DNA of 64,000 bases, taken from positions 1 to 64,000 of the forward strand of contig DASQGK010000146.1 in assembly GCA_035632655.1 (NCBI GenBank). Reading direction: 5' to 3'. Shown here piece by piece: positions 1-8,775 of the stretch. This DNA comes from 13-2-20CM-66-19 sp035632655. GTDB lineage: Bacteria > Pseudomonadota > Gammaproteobacteria > Steroidobacterales > Steroidobacteraceae. The notes below the pieces were generated by a model. The model was not told the DNA's origin and made no database searches. It worked only from the letters and a program-made list of their open reading frames with translations. Position 1 is the first letter of the stretch, and every line of letters begins with the position of its first letter. The position numbers were made by a program, and so were the translations under genes.

Positions 1-632
1 ACCTCGCGCTCGACCTGGTCGGCCAGGCGCGGCTGCTGCTGACCTACGCCGGTGAGCTCGAGGGCCGCGGCCGCGACGAGGACGATCTGGCCTTCCTGCG
101 CGACGCGCCCGAGTTCATGAACCTGGCGCTCGCCGAGCAGCCGAACGGCGACTTCGCCCTCACCATTGTGCGGCAGTGGCTCATCGATACCTGGCAGCTG
201 CAGGTGTACCGCGCGCTGACGGCCTCCTCCGATACGCGCCTCGCGGCCATCGCCGCCAAGGCGCTCAAGGAAACGAGCTATCACTACCGCTTCAGCAGCG
301 GCTGGCTCACCCGCCTCGGCGACGGCACCGACGAGAGCCACGCGCGCACACAGCGCGCGCTCGAATCGCTGTGGCGCTTCACCGAAGAGCTGTTCGCGCC
401 CGATGAGGTCGACGAGCGCATGGCGGCGGCGGGGGTCGCAGCGCCGCTCGCCGCGGCGGGCGCCCGCTGGCGGGAACGTGTTGCGGCCGACCTGCGCCGG
501 GCGACCTTGCAATGCCCGCCGCAGCAGCCGCATCCGTGGCACGGCAAGCGGGGAGTGCACACCGAGCACCTGGGGCACCTGCTCGCCGAGATGCAGCATC
601 TGCCGCGCACTTACCCGGGGGCGCGCTGGTGA
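1..632 (+). CDS. paaC: Phenylacetyl-CoA epoxidase subunit PaaC (5'-truncated)
   Basis: Structural subunit of the ring-1,2-phenylacetyl-CoA epoxidase, the oxygenase that starts aerobic phenylacetate breakdown. The frame is open from base 3, so the gene begins before the window; about 209 residues are visible. The visible part matches PaaC, with the segments LDLVGQARLLLTYAGELEG and NGDFALTIVRQWLIDTWQ and a late EEEL-like helix. PaaC has the ferritin-like fold but scaffolds the catalytic subunit PaaA rather than carrying the di-iron site (family knowledge). Its stop overlaps the GTG start of paaD (GTGA), which indicates translational coupling. paaA and paaB presumably lie just upstream, outside the window. 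Confidence 0.93.
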   Translation, partial: LALDLVGQARLLLTYAGELEGRGRDEDDLAFLRDAPEFMNLALAEQPNGDFALTIVRQWLIDTWQLQVYRALTASSDTRLAAIAAKALKETSYHYRFSSGWLTRLGDGTDESHARTQRALESLWRFTEELFAPDEVDERMAAAGVAAPLAAAGARWRERVAADLRRATLQCPPQQPHPWHGKRGVHTEHLGHLLAEMQHLPRTYPGARW

Positions 633-1129
633 GCGCCGTGGACAGAGCCGACAGCGCCGGTGCGGAGCGCGTCTGGCAGCTGCTCGAGACGGTCCCGGAT
701 CCCGAGATCCCGGTGCTGAGCATCGTCGACCTGGGTGTCGTGCGCTACGTACGCAGCGCCCCCGACGGACGGCTGCGTGTCGGCCTGACACCGACCTATT
801 CGGGATGCCCGGCCACCGCCGCGATCCGCAGCGCCGCGCGCGCGGCGCTCGATGCGGCGGGCTTTGCCGATGCGGCGCTGGAGGAGGTGCTCTCACCGCC
901 GTGGAGCAGCGACTGGCTGACGCCCGGCGGCCGGGCGAAGCTCGCCGCTTTCGGTATCGCCCCGCCGCCCGCGCGGGCGCCGGCAGGGCGTGGCACGCCG
1001 CAGGTGCAGTGCCCGCGTTGTGGCAGTGCCGCCACGGAGCGCGTGAGCGAATTCGGCTCGACCCCGTGCAAGGCGCATTATCGCTGCAGCGCCTGCCTCG
1101 AGCCTTTCGATCACTTCAAGTGCATCTGA
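629..1129 (+). CDS. paaD: Phenylacetate degradation protein PaaD (DUF59 / iron-sulfur assembly type)
   Basis: Accessory protein needed for the phenylacetyl-CoA epoxidase, thought to help mature its metal sites (family knowledge). 166 residues from GTG 629, which overlaps the paaC stop; a second in-frame GTG lies at 638. The N-terminal two thirds are a DUF59/MIP18 domain (DPEIPVLSIVDLGVV, then the TPTYSGCPA motif). The C-terminus has a zinc-ribbon-like pair of CxxC motifs (CPRCGS and CSAC) ending in DHFKCI, as is usual for PaaD. A one-base gap separates it from paaE. Confidence 0.93.
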   Translation: MSAVDRADSAGAERVWQLLETVPDPEIPVLSIVDLGVVRYVRSAPDGRLRVGLTPTYSGCPATAAIRSAARAALDAAGFADAALEEVLSPPWSSDWLTPGGRAKLAAFGIAPPPARAPAGRGTPQVQCPRCGSAATERVSEFGSTPCKAHYRCSACLEPFDHFKCI

Positions 1130-1130
1130 G

Positions 1131-2225
1131 ATGCTGCGGTTTCATTCACTGCGGGTCGTGTCCCTCACGCCGGACGCCGAAGACGCGGTGGCAATAGCCC
1201 TCGAGGTTCCACCCGAGCTGCGCGCTGAGTATCTCGGCAGTCCGGGGCAGCACGTGGTGGTGCGTGCCGAGATCGATGGAGAGGAAGTGCGCCGCACTTA
1301 CTCGCTGGTCAATGCACCGGGCGAGTGGCCGCTGCGGATCGTGCCGCGCATCCACCCGCACGGGAAGCTGTCCAGGTATCTCGCCGAGCAGTTGCGCGCC
1401 GGAGATGCGCTCGAGGTTCTGCCTCCCAACGGCAGCTTCAGTCCGCGCGCCCCCGGCAGCGGGGGCGGTCGCTATGTCGCCTTCGCGGCCGGCTGCGGCA
1501 TCACGCCGGTGCTGTCGGTGGCGCGCTCGCTCCTGGCGCAACCGCAGAATGCGCTCATCGTCTTTTACGGCAACACCGGCGCCGCACGCACCATGTGCCT
1601 GGAGGAGCTGCTGTCGCTCAAGGACCGCTATCTCGAGCGCCTGGCGCTGCATTTCCTGATGAGCCGCGAGCCGCAGGAGGTCGCCCTCTACAACGGCCGC
1701 CTCGATGCAGCACGCGTGGCCGAGCTCGCGGCCGGATTGTTTCGTCCTGCGGAGATCGCCGAGTTCTTCGTGTGCGGTCCGGGCGACATGATCGAGCAGG
1801 TGAGCAAAGCGTTGCGGGAGCTGGGGGTCGAGGCTGCGCGCGTTCACGCGGAGCACTTCAGCGTGGCGAGCGCGCGGGGGACGGAGGCAGCGCAGCCGGC
1901 GGCACCGGCAGAGGCCGGACCGGCCGGGTCTGCGGCGGCGGGGAGCGCCGAGGTGACGATTCTTATGGACGGGCGCCGCCGCACCTTCATCATGAGCCAG
2001 GGCGGGGAGACGGTGCTCGAGGCCGCGGCGCGTGCCGGCATCGAGCTGCCCTTCTCGTGCCGGGCCGGGGTGTGCTCCACCTGCCGCACCAAGGTGGTGC
2101 GCGGCGAGGTGGAGATGGCGCAGAACTATGCGCTCGAGGACTGGGAGCTCGAGCAGGGGTATGTGCTCGCCTGCCAGTCGCGGGTCAAGACGGCGGTGCT
2201 CGAGCTCGATTACGACGAAAAGTAG
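1131..2225 (+). CDS. paaE: Phenylacetyl-CoA epoxidase reductase PaaE
   Basis: Passes electrons from NAD(P)H through FAD and a plant-type [2Fe-2S] cluster to the PaaABC epoxidase. 364 residues. Residues 1-100 form the FAD-binding barrel (RRTYSLVN is the flavin motif) and about 105-240 the NAD(P)-binding domain (AAGCGITPVLS, ending with FVCGPGDMI). An Ala/Pro/Gly-rich linker of about 25 residues follows. The last 90 residues are a ferredoxin domain with cluster ligands in CRAGVCSTC plus a final Cys in VLACQS. Three bases separate it from paaG. Confidence 0.95.
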   Translation: MLRFHSLRVVSLTPDAEDAVAIALEVPPELRAEYLGSPGQHVVVRAEIDGEEVRRTYSLVNAPGEWPLRIVPRIHPHGKLSRYLAEQLRAGDALEVLPPNGSFSPRAPGSGGGRYVAFAAGCGITPVLSVARSLLAQPQNALIVFYGNTGAARTMCLEELLSLKDRYLERLALHFLMSREPQEVALYNGRLDAARVAELAAGLFRPAEIAEFFVCGPGDMIEQVSKALRELGVEAARVHAEHFSVASARGTEAAQPAAPAEAGPAGSAAAGSAEVTILMDGRRRTFIMSQGGETVLEAAARAGIELPFSCRAGVCSTCRTKVVRGEVEMAQNYALEDWELEQGYVLACQSRVKTAVLELDYDEK

Positions 2226-2228
2226 GCC

Positions 2229-3017
2229 GTGAGTTACCAGAGCATCATTTTCGCAATCGACGGCGGCATCGCGCGACTCACCCTGAATCGGCCCGAGCGC
2301 CTCAACAGCTTCAACGGCGCAATGCACGCGGAGGTGCGCGCGGCGCTGGCCGAGGTACGCGCCGGCGGGGCGCGCGTGCTGGTCGTGACCGGCGCGGGCC
2401 GGGGCTTCTGCGCCGGGCAGGACCTCAACGACAGGGCGGTGGCGCCGGGGGGCGCGGCGGCGGACCTGGGAGAGTCGATCGAGAAGAACTACAAGCCGCT
2501 GGTTCTCGCGCTGCGCTCGTTGCCGCTGCCGGTCATTGCGGCGGTGAACGGCGTGGCCGCGGGTGCGGGCGCCAACCTGGCGCTGGCATGCGATCTGGTG
2601 GTGGCCGCCCGCTCGGCGAGCTTCGTGCAGGCTTTCGCCCGGCTCGGACTGGTACCCGACTCCGGCGGCACCTGGTTTCTGCCACGCCTGGTCGGCAGCG
2701 CGCGTGCGCTGGGGCTGGCGTTCCTCGGAGAGAAGCTGTCGGCCGAGCAGGCCGCGGCCTGGGGGCTGATCTGGCGCTGCGTCGAGGACGCAGACCTCGC
2801 GGCCGTGGTCGAGAGCCTGGCACAGGGTTTCGCCGCGGCACCGACGCGCGGGCTGGCGCGCACCAAGCAGGCGATCTACGAGGGCTGGGGACGAACGCTC
2901 GCGGAGCAGCTCGACGTGGAGCGCGACTACCAGGCCGAGCTCGGTCGCAGCGCCGACTACGCCGAGGGAGTGGCGGCGTTCACCGCAAAGCGCACACCGC
3001 GATTTTCCGGAAAATGA
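2229..3017 (+). CDS. paaG: Ring-1,2-epoxyphenylacetyl-CoA isomerase PaaG
   Basis: Crotonase-fold isomerase that converts the ring-1,2-epoxide of phenylacetyl-CoA to the seven-membered oxepin-CoA. It also acts later in beta-oxidation of the ring-opened product (family knowledge). 262 residues, the same length as E. coli PaaG, and similar throughout: LTLNRPERLNSFN near the start, TGAGRGFCAGQDLNDR with the PaaG-type GQDLND signature, the oxyanion-hole region AAVNGVAAGAGANLAL, and GRSADYAEGVAAF at the end. GTG start; its stop overlaps the paaI start (ATGA). Confidence 0.93.
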   Translation: MSYQSIIFAIDGGIARLTLNRPERLNSFNGAMHAEVRAALAEVRAGGARVLVVTGAGRGFCAGQDLNDRAVAPGGAAADLGESIEKNYKPLVLALRSLPLPVIAAVNGVAAGAGANLALACDLVVAARSASFVQAFARLGLVPDSGGTWFLPRLVGSARALGLAFLGEKLSAEQAAAWGLIWRCVEDADLAAVVESLAQGFAAAPTRGLARTKQAIYEGWGRTLAEQLDVERDYQAELGRSADYAEGVAAFTAKRTPRFSGK

Positions 3018-3466
3018 GCAAGGCAGTCGCACAGCAGCAGGCGCAGCGTGTGGCCGAAGAGGCGGCGCAGGCCCTCTACCAGCGCGACCGCGCCTCGCAG
3101 GCGCTGGGCATGAAAGTCGCGGGCGTGCGACCGGGGTGGGCGCGGGTGGTAATGAGCGTGCGCGCCGACATGCTCAACGGGCATGACCTCTGCCACGGGG
3201 GCATCGTGTTCACGCTGGCCGACAGCGCCTTCGCCTTCGCCTGCAACTCCTATAACGAGAGAACCGTGGCAGCCGCCGGGGCGATCGATTTCCTCAGCGC
3301 GGCGCGACTCGGTGACGAGCTGACGGCGGAGGCAGCCGAGCTGTGGCGCACTCGCCGTAACGGCATCTACGAGATCACCGTTAGCAATCAGCGCGGCGAG
3401 CGCATTGCGCTCTTCCGCGGGCGCTCGTACCGCGTCGCGGGCGAGGTCACGACGCCGCAGGAGTGA
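3014..3466 (+). CDS. paaI: Hydroxyphenylacetyl-CoA thioesterase PaaI
   Basis: Hotdog-fold thioesterase that releases CoA from dead-end hydroxylated phenylacetyl-CoA compounds, protecting the CoA pool (family knowledge). 150 residues from ATG 3014, which overlaps the paaG stop. The diagnostic hotdog segment is NGHDLCHGGIVFTLADSAFA, with the catalytic-loop HGG and the Asp of LADSAFA; SYNERTVAAAGAIDFL follows, as in PaaI. Four bases separate it from paaZ. Confidence 0.92.
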   Translation: MSKAVAQQQAQRVAEEAAQALYQRDRASQALGMKVAGVRPGWARVVMSVRADMLNGHDLCHGGIVFTLADSAFAFACNSYNERTVAAAGAIDFLSAARLGDELTAEAAELWRTRRNGIYEITVSNQRGERIALFRGRSYRVAGEVTTPQE

Positions 3467-3470
3467 AGCC

Positions 3471-5510
3471 ATGGAGCTCGAAAGCTACGCCGCAGGCAGA
3501 TGGCGCGCCGGTTCGGGCGATGGCAGCGCGCTGCGCGATGCCACCACCGGCGAGGTAGTCGCGCGCGCCAGCACCGTGGGAGCGGATAGCGCTGCGATGC
3601 TCGGCTGGGCCCGCGATGTGGGCGGCCCGAACCTCCGCCGGCTGACCTTCCACGAGCGGGCCGGGCTGCTGAAAGCCCTGGCCCAGGATCTCATGGCGCA
3701 CAAGGACGACTTCTACCCCGTCTCCTTCGCGACCGGCGCCACGCGCAACGATTCCTGGATCGACATCGACGGCGGCATCAGCACGCTGTTCGTGTATGCG
3801 AGCAAGGGAAGGCGCGAGCTCCCCGACGGTCACGTGTACGTGGACGGCGGCGTCGAGGCGCTGTCGAAAACCGGCACCTTCGTCGGGCAGCATGTGTGCG
3901 TGCCGCTGGAAGGGGCCGCGGTGCACATCAACGCCTTCAATTTCCCCGTGTGGGGCATGCTCGAGAAGCTGGCGCCCACCCTGCTCGCCGGCGTCCCGGC
4001 GATCGTGAAGCCGGCCACCCAGACCGCCTATCTCACCGAGCGTGTCTTTCGGCGGATCCTGGCATCCGGAATCCTGCCCGAGGGCGCCGTACAGCTCATC
4101 TGTGGCGGCGTCGGGGACCTCTTCGAGCATCTCACCTGCCAGGACGTGGTCTCGTTCACCGGCTCGGCGAGCACCGCACTCAAGCTCCGGCAGCACCCGG
4201 TGGTGACTGCCCACTCGGTGCGCTTCACCGCCGAGACCGACTCTCTCAACTCCTCCATTCTCGGGCCGGACGCGGCGGCGGGCTCGGCGGAGCTGGATCT
4301 GTTCGTGCGCGAAGTGGTGCGGGAGATGACGGTGAAGGCCGGGCAGAAGTGCACCGCCATCCGCAAGGCGATCGTGCCCGCCGCGCTCGCCAGCGCGGTG
4401 CTCGAGTCTTTGCGCGCCGCGCTCGGCAAGGTCGTCGTCGGCGACCCGCGCATCGAGCAGGTCCGCATGGGACCGGTCGCATCGCTCAGCCAGCGTCGCG
4501 AGGTCTCCGAGCAGCTCGGCAAGCTCCGCCAGGAGGCGGAGGTGGTCTGTGGCGCGGGCGCCGTCGAGCCGCTCGGCGCCGACGCCGAACGCGGCGCCTT
4601 CATGGCGCCGACGCTGCTCTACTGCCGGGACGCCGCCGGCGCACGCGCGATCCATGCAGTGGAGGCCTTCGGACCGGTGTGCACGCTCGTCCCCTACACG
4701 CACCTCGAGGAGGCGATAACGCTCGCGCGGCGCAGCGGCGGGAGCCTTGCAGGCTCGGTGTTCACCGCCGACGACGCAGTCGCTGCGCGACTCACTCTGG
4801 GACTTGCACCGTTCCACGGCCGCATCGTGGTCGTCAATCGCCACTGCGCCGGGGAATCGACCGGCCACGGCTCGCCGCTCCCGCACCTGGTGCACGGCGG
4901 CCCGGGCCGCGCCGGCGGCGGCGAGGAGATGGGCGGCATTCGCGGCGTGCTGCACTACATGCAGCGCACTGCGGTGCAGGGAACGCCGGACGTGATCACG
5001 GCGGTAAGCGGCCGCTGGGCCCGCGGAGCGCGCGAGCTCGATCCCGGGGTGCATCCGTTTCGCAAGCCGATCGGAGAGCTCAGACTCGGCGATACCTTCC
5101 GCTCCGGCGAGCGCGAGGTCACGATCGAGGACATCGAGCGCTTCGCGGCGCTTTCCGGCGACACCTTCTACGCGCACATGGACGAGAGGCAGGCGGCCCG
5201 AAATCCGCTCTTCGGCGGCAGGGTCGCCCACGGCTACTTCCTGATCGCAGCCGCGGCGGGACTGTTCGTCGACCCGCCCTACGGCCCGGTGCTCGCCAAC
5301 TACGGCCTCGACAGCCTGCGCTTCGTCAAGCCGGTGAAGCCGGGCGACCGCATCCGCGTGCGCCTCACCTGCAAGGAGAAGTCCCGGCGTGCCGGCTCGG
5401 GTTACGGGGAGGTCCGCTGGGACACGGCGATCACCAACCAGGACGGCGAGGCCGTGGCCAACTATGACGTGCTCACCATGGTGAGCGAGAAGGCGACGCC
5501 GGACGCTTGA
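3471..5510 (+). CDS. paaZ: Bifunctional oxepin-CoA hydrolase / 3-oxo-5,6-dehydrosuberyl-CoA semialdehyde dehydrogenase PaaZ
   Basis: Opens the oxepin ring and oxidises the resulting semialdehyde. 679 residues (E. coli PaaZ has 681). Residues 1 to about 520 are the aldehyde dehydrogenase, with catalytic Glu255 in TAETDSLNSS and Cys294 in AGQKCTAIRKA, matching E. coli Glu256 and Cys295. Residues about 540-679 are the MaoC/hotdog enoyl-CoA hydratase half, with FAALSGDTFYAHMD and GGRVAHGYF. Start ATG 3471 follows a GGAG-like ribosome site that spans the paaI stop. An out-of-frame reading of the same stretch exists but has no protein similarity. Confidence 0.95.
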   Translation: MELESYAAGRWRAGSGDGSALRDATTGEVVARASTVGADSAAMLGWARDVGGPNLRRLTFHERAGLLKALAQDLMAHKDDFYPVSFATGATRNDSWIDIDGGISTLFVYASKGRRELPDGHVYVDGGVEALSKTGTFVGQHVCVPLEGAAVHINAFNFPVWGMLEKLAPTLLAGVPAIVKPATQTAYLTERVFRRILASGILPEGAVQLICGGVGDLFEHLTCQDVVSFTGSASTALKLRQHPVVTAHSVRFTAETDSLNSSILGPDAAAGSAELDLFVREVVREMTVKAGQKCTAIRKAIVPAALASAVLESLRAALGKVVVGDPRIEQVRMGPVASLSQRREVSEQLGKLRQEAEVVCGAGAVEPLGADAERGAFMAPTLLYCRDAAGARAIHAVEAFGPVCTLVPYTHLEEAITLARRSGGSLAGSVFTADDAVAARLTLGLAPFHGRIVVVNRHCAGESTGHGSPLPHLVHGGPGRAGGGEEMGGIRGVLHYMQRTAVQGTPDVITAVSGRWARGARELDPGVHPFRKPIGELRLGDTFRSGEREVTIEDIERFAALSGDTFYAHMDERQAARNPLFGGRVAHGYFLIAAAAGLFVDPPYGPVLANYGLDSLRFVKPVKPGDRIRVRLTCKEKSRRAGSGYGEVRWDTAITNQDGEAVANYDVLTMVSEKATPDA

Positions 5511-5550
5511 AGCGGCCAGGCACTGCGCCGGCCTTCCGAGGGAGCAGATC

Positions 5551-6867
5551 ATGATGCATGCGAACTGCGCCGATGTTCTCGTCCTCGGCGGCGGTCCGGC
5601 GGGGTCGACCGCCGCCAGTCTGCTGGTCGCGCGCGGCCATCGGGTCGCACTGCTGGAGAAGGCACGTCACCCACGCTTCCACATCGGCGAATCGCTCCTG
5701 CCTGCGAACCAGCCGCTGTTCGAGCGCCTGGGAGTGGCCGAACGGGTGCAGGCGATCGGCATGCTGAAGCTCGGCGCCGAGTTCGTGTCGCCGGCGCACG
5801 GCCGCAGCGAGACCTTCGAGTTCGCCTCGGCCCGCAACCCAGAGCTCTCCTACAGCTACCAGGTGCGGCGCTCACAGTTCGATGAGATCCTCATCCGGCG
5901 CGCCGCCGAGCTCGGCGCAATCGTGGTCGAGGGCTGCCGCGCCCGCGAAGTCGAGCTCGAGCGTCCCGATGGCGGGGTGCGCGTCGTGGCGGAGCACGAG
6001 GACGGCACCCGGTCGGTGTGGGAAGCGAGATTCCTCATCGATGCCACCGGGCGCGACACGTTCCTTGCGAGCCACCTGCACGCCAAGCAGCGCAACCGGC
6101 GGCACAACAGCGCCGCTGTCTATGCGCACTTCGCCGGAGTCGAGCGCCGCGCCGGCAGACGCGCCGGCGATGTCTCGATCTACTGGTTCGAGCACGGCTG
6201 GTTCTGGGTGATCCCGCTCGCCGACGGCCTCACCAGCGTCGGCGCGGTCATGTGGCCGTACTATCTCAGGCAGCGCCGGGCTCCGTTGCCGGAATTCCTG
6301 CTCGCGACGATTGCCCTGTGCGCACCGCTCGCCGAGCGCCTGGCCCGGGCCACGCTGGCCTCGGAGGTAGAGGCGACCGGGAATTACTCCTACAGCGCCG
6401 CGCGGAGCCACGGCCGCAATTACCTGCTGGTGGGGGATGCGTTCGCGTTCATCGACCCCGTCTTCTCCACCGGCGTATGGCTGGCGATGAACGGCGCGCT
6501 GGTCGCCTCCGAGACCGTCGATACCTGCCTGCGGACTCCGGCGCGCGCGCGCGCGGCGCTGCGCGCCTACGACCGCGTGATGCGTCGCGGACCGCGGGTG
6601 GTCTCGTGGTTCATCTATCGGGTTACCAATCCGGCGCTGCGCGACCTGTTGATGAACCCGCGCAACATCCTGCGCATGAGGGATACGCTGCTCTCCGTCC
6701 TGGCCGGTGACATCTTCGGCAACACGCCCATCCGCGCCTCGATCGGCGCGTTCAAGGTCGTCTACTATCTCAATTCGCTGTTCCACCTGCGCCGCACCCT
6801 GGCAGCCCTGCGGCAACGCCGGGTGAACGTTGCGCCGGCCGCGCTCGAGGAGGTCGAAGCGCGCTGA
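5551..6867 (+). CDS. FAD-dependent halogenase-like oxidoreductase
   Basis: Flavoprotein of the tryptophan-halogenase/geranylgeranyl-reductase superfamily; substrate unknown. 438 residues. Residues 8-20 hold the FAD motif GGGPAGS and residue 43 onward has FHIGESLLPANQPLFERLGV, typical of halogenases acting on carrier-bound substrates. Lys73 (MLKLGAEF) aligns by eye with the catalytic Lys79 of PrnA. Residues 217-222 read WFWVIP, matching the halogenase WxWxIP motif. The second flavin segment GDAFAFIDPVFSTGV starts near residue 296. It lies 40 bases after paaZ on the same strand, so it could be co-transcribed. Whether it halogenates or only oxidises or reduces cannot be told from the sequence. 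Confidence 0.7.
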   Translation: MMHANCADVLVLGGGPAGSTAASLLVARGHRVALLEKARHPRFHIGESLLPANQPLFERLGVAERVQAIGMLKLGAEFVSPAHGRSETFEFASARNPELSYSYQVRRSQFDEILIRRAAELGAIVVEGCRAREVELERPDGGVRVVAEHEDGTRSVWEARFLIDATGRDTFLASHLHAKQRNRRHNSAAVYAHFAGVERRAGRRAGDVSIYWFEHGWFWVIPLADGLTSVGAVMWPYYLRQRRAPLPEFLLATIALCAPLAERLARATLASEVEATGNYSYSAARSHGRNYLLVGDAFAFIDPVFSTGVWLAMNGALVASETVDTCLRTPARARAALRAYDRVMRRGPRVVSWFIYRVTNPALRDLLMNPRNILRMRDTLLSVLAGDIFGNTPIRASIGAFKVVYYLNSLFHLRRTLAALRQRRVNVAPAALEEVEAR

Positions 6868-6879
6868 TCTGCCGGCGCT

Positions 6880-7992
6880 TCAGGGGCGGTGCGCCGGCGC
6901 GCCGAACAGACGAAATGCGTGGCCGCGCGTCGAGACCGCCTTGACCAGCGCCCACACGGCATCGCCGGGCTGGAGATTGAGGGCCTCGCGGGCAGTGGCG
7001 GTGATGCGGGCGAGCAGCACGGGGCCGCCGACGTCCACCTTCACCAGGACGCTCGCGAGCTCGTCGGGCGTGATCTCGGTGACGGTGCCGCGCAGGGCGT
7101 TGCGCACCGACAGCCCCTGGACGGGCTGCGTCGCGAGGATCAGGTCGCGCGCCAGCAGCTGCACCCTGACGCGCGTGCCGAGCGGCAGCGCCGGCAGACT
7201 CACCCTGAGTGTCCCCGAGCCGACCGACAGCTCCACCGTACCGCCTGCGGCATCGAGCGCTGCGACCGTGCCGTTCACCACCGCGCCCACCAGGTCGGGC
7301 GCGATCACGCTGCGGAGCTCGGCGCGCAGGCTGATCTCATCGACCGGGCCCGCGGCGAGCACGCGCCCGGCTTCGAGCAGCACGATGTAGGTGGCGAGGC
7401 GCAGCACCTCCTCGAACTGGTGGCTGACATAGACCATGGGGATGGAGAGCCAGTCGCGCAGCGCTTCGAGATAAGGCAGGACTTCCTGGCGACGCGGGAA
7501 ATCCAGTGCCGCGAGAGGCTCATCGAGCAGCAGCAGCTGCGGCTGTGACAGCAGGGCGCGGCCCAGGGCGACACGCTGCCGCTCGCCGCCCGAGAGCTGG
7601 TGCGGCCGGCGTTGCAGCAGCGTCTCGAGCCCTAGGAGAGGTACGACCTCGTCGAAGCGAGTGACCTGCGGCGCGTGTGCGGCACGCCGGAGGCCGTAGC
7701 GCAGATTCCCGGCGACACTCAGATGGGGGAAGAGCCGCGCATCCTGAAACACGTAACCGATGCGCCGCCGCTCGGGCGCGACGTCGATGCCGCGGGCGGT
7801 ATCGGTCAGGACCGTGTCCGCGAGCTGCACTGCGCCTTCATCAGGAGGCAGGAGCCCCGCCAGCATCTCGACCAGAGTGGTCTTGCCGCTGCCCGAGCGG
7901 CCGAAGAGGGCGATCACCCCCGGCGTCGGCGCGGTGAAGGCGGCTTGCAGCTCGAACTCCTGTCGGACTTTCCTGAGCGCGACGTGCAGCAT
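6880..7992 (-). CDS. modC: Molybdate ABC transporter ATP-binding protein ModC
   Basis: ATPase of the molybdate importer. 370 residues. Walker A GRSGSGKTT near residue 32, signature LSGGERQRVALGRALL, Walker B LLLLDEPLAALD and the switch His in VYVSHQ. The C-terminal 130 residues form the regulatory MOP/TOBE domain (SVRNALRGTVTEI, then LVKVDVGGPVLLARIT), which marks ModC rather than sulfate CysA. ATG 7992 lies 9 bases after the modB stop. It converges with the halogenase-like gene. Confidence 0.9.
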   Translation of the reverse strand: MLHVALRKVRQEFELQAAFTAPTPGVIALFGRSGSGKTTLVEMLAGLLPPDEGAVQLADTVLTDTARGIDVAPERRRIGYVFQDARLFPHLSVAGNLRYGLRRAAHAPQVTRFDEVVPLLGLETLLQRRPHQLSGGERQRVALGRALLSQPQLLLLDEPLAALDFPRRQEVLPYLEALRDWLSIPMVYVSHQFEEVLRLATYIVLLEAGRVLAAGPVDEISLRAELRSVIAPDLVGAVVNGTVAALDAAGGTVELSVGSGTLRVSLPALPLGTRVRVQLLARDLILATQPVQGLSVRNALRGTVTEITPDELASVLVKVDVGGPVLLARITATAREALNLQPGDAVWALVKAVSTRGHAFRLFGAPAHRP

Positions 7993-8001
7993 GATTGCGC
8001 C

Positions 8002-8703
8002 TCAGGGCAGCCGGCCGAGGCGGCGGCGTACGCCTCGTACCAGCAGCTCCGCCGCGAGCAGCCCCGCAAGCCCGAGCAGGAAGGACAGAAGCGCCAGACG
8101 CAGCGCCACGGCATCGCCGCCGGGCGATTGCATGGCGGTGTAGAGGGCGAGTGGCAGCGTGCGGGTGACGCCTTGGATGTTGGCGGCAAAAGTGATGACC
8201 GCACCGAACTCCCCGAGTCCGGCGGCGAAGGCGGTCACGGCGCCCGCCAGGATGCCCGGCAGCATGAGTGGCAGAGTCACCGTGCAGAAGCGATCGAGCG
8301 CGCCCGCGCCGAGCGTGCGGGCCGCCGACTCGAGGCCCCGGTCGACGTTCTCGAGCGACAGCCGGATGGCGCGCACCATCAGCGGAAAGGTCATGACCGC
8401 CGTCGCCAGCGCCGCTCCGGCGGTCGTGAAGGGAAGCTGGATGCCGAAGTGAGCGCGCAGCCAGGCGCCGATCGGACCGCGGGTCCCGAACAGCAGCAGC
8501 AGCACGTAGCCCACCGCGACCGGCGGCAGGACCAGCGGCAGGTGCACGAATGCATCGAAGAGGGTTCGCCCGGGGAAACGCGCGCGAGTCAGGATCCAGG
8601 CGGCCAGCACCGCAAGCGGCAGGCCGAAGCCAACGCTACGGGCCGCGACCTCGAGACTGAGGCCGAGCGCTTCGAGCTCCGCGGCACTGATGGCTCCGTT
8701 CAC
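8002..8703 (-). CDS. modB: Molybdate ABC transporter permease ModB
   Basis: Inner-membrane channel subunit of the molybdate importer. 233 residues, GTG start, about five membrane segments. The permease motif for docking the ATPase is seen in ESAARTLGAGALDRFCTVTLPLMLPGILAG. It is followed immediately by modC. No binding-protein gene (modA) lies between modB and cysK; the 72-base gap upstream is too short for one. It may belong to the cys transcript or have its own promoter in that gap. Confidence 0.9.
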   Translation of the reverse strand: MNGAISAAELEALGLSLEVAARSVGFGLPLAVLAAWILTRARFPGRTLFDAFVHLPLVLPPVAVGYVLLLLFGTRGPIGAWLRAHFGIQLPFTTAGAALATAVMTFPLMVRAIRLSLENVDRGLESAARTLGAGALDRFCTVTLPLMLPGILAGAVTAFAAGLGEFGAVITFAANIQGVTRTLPLALYTAMQSPGGDAVALRLALLSFLLGLAGLLAAELLVRGVRRRLGRLP

Positions 8704-8775
8704 GGCGGAACTCTCTCATGATCGACCGACCGGCAGCCAGCACGGGAGGGGCGCGCCTGCGCACGGTCCCGGGAT

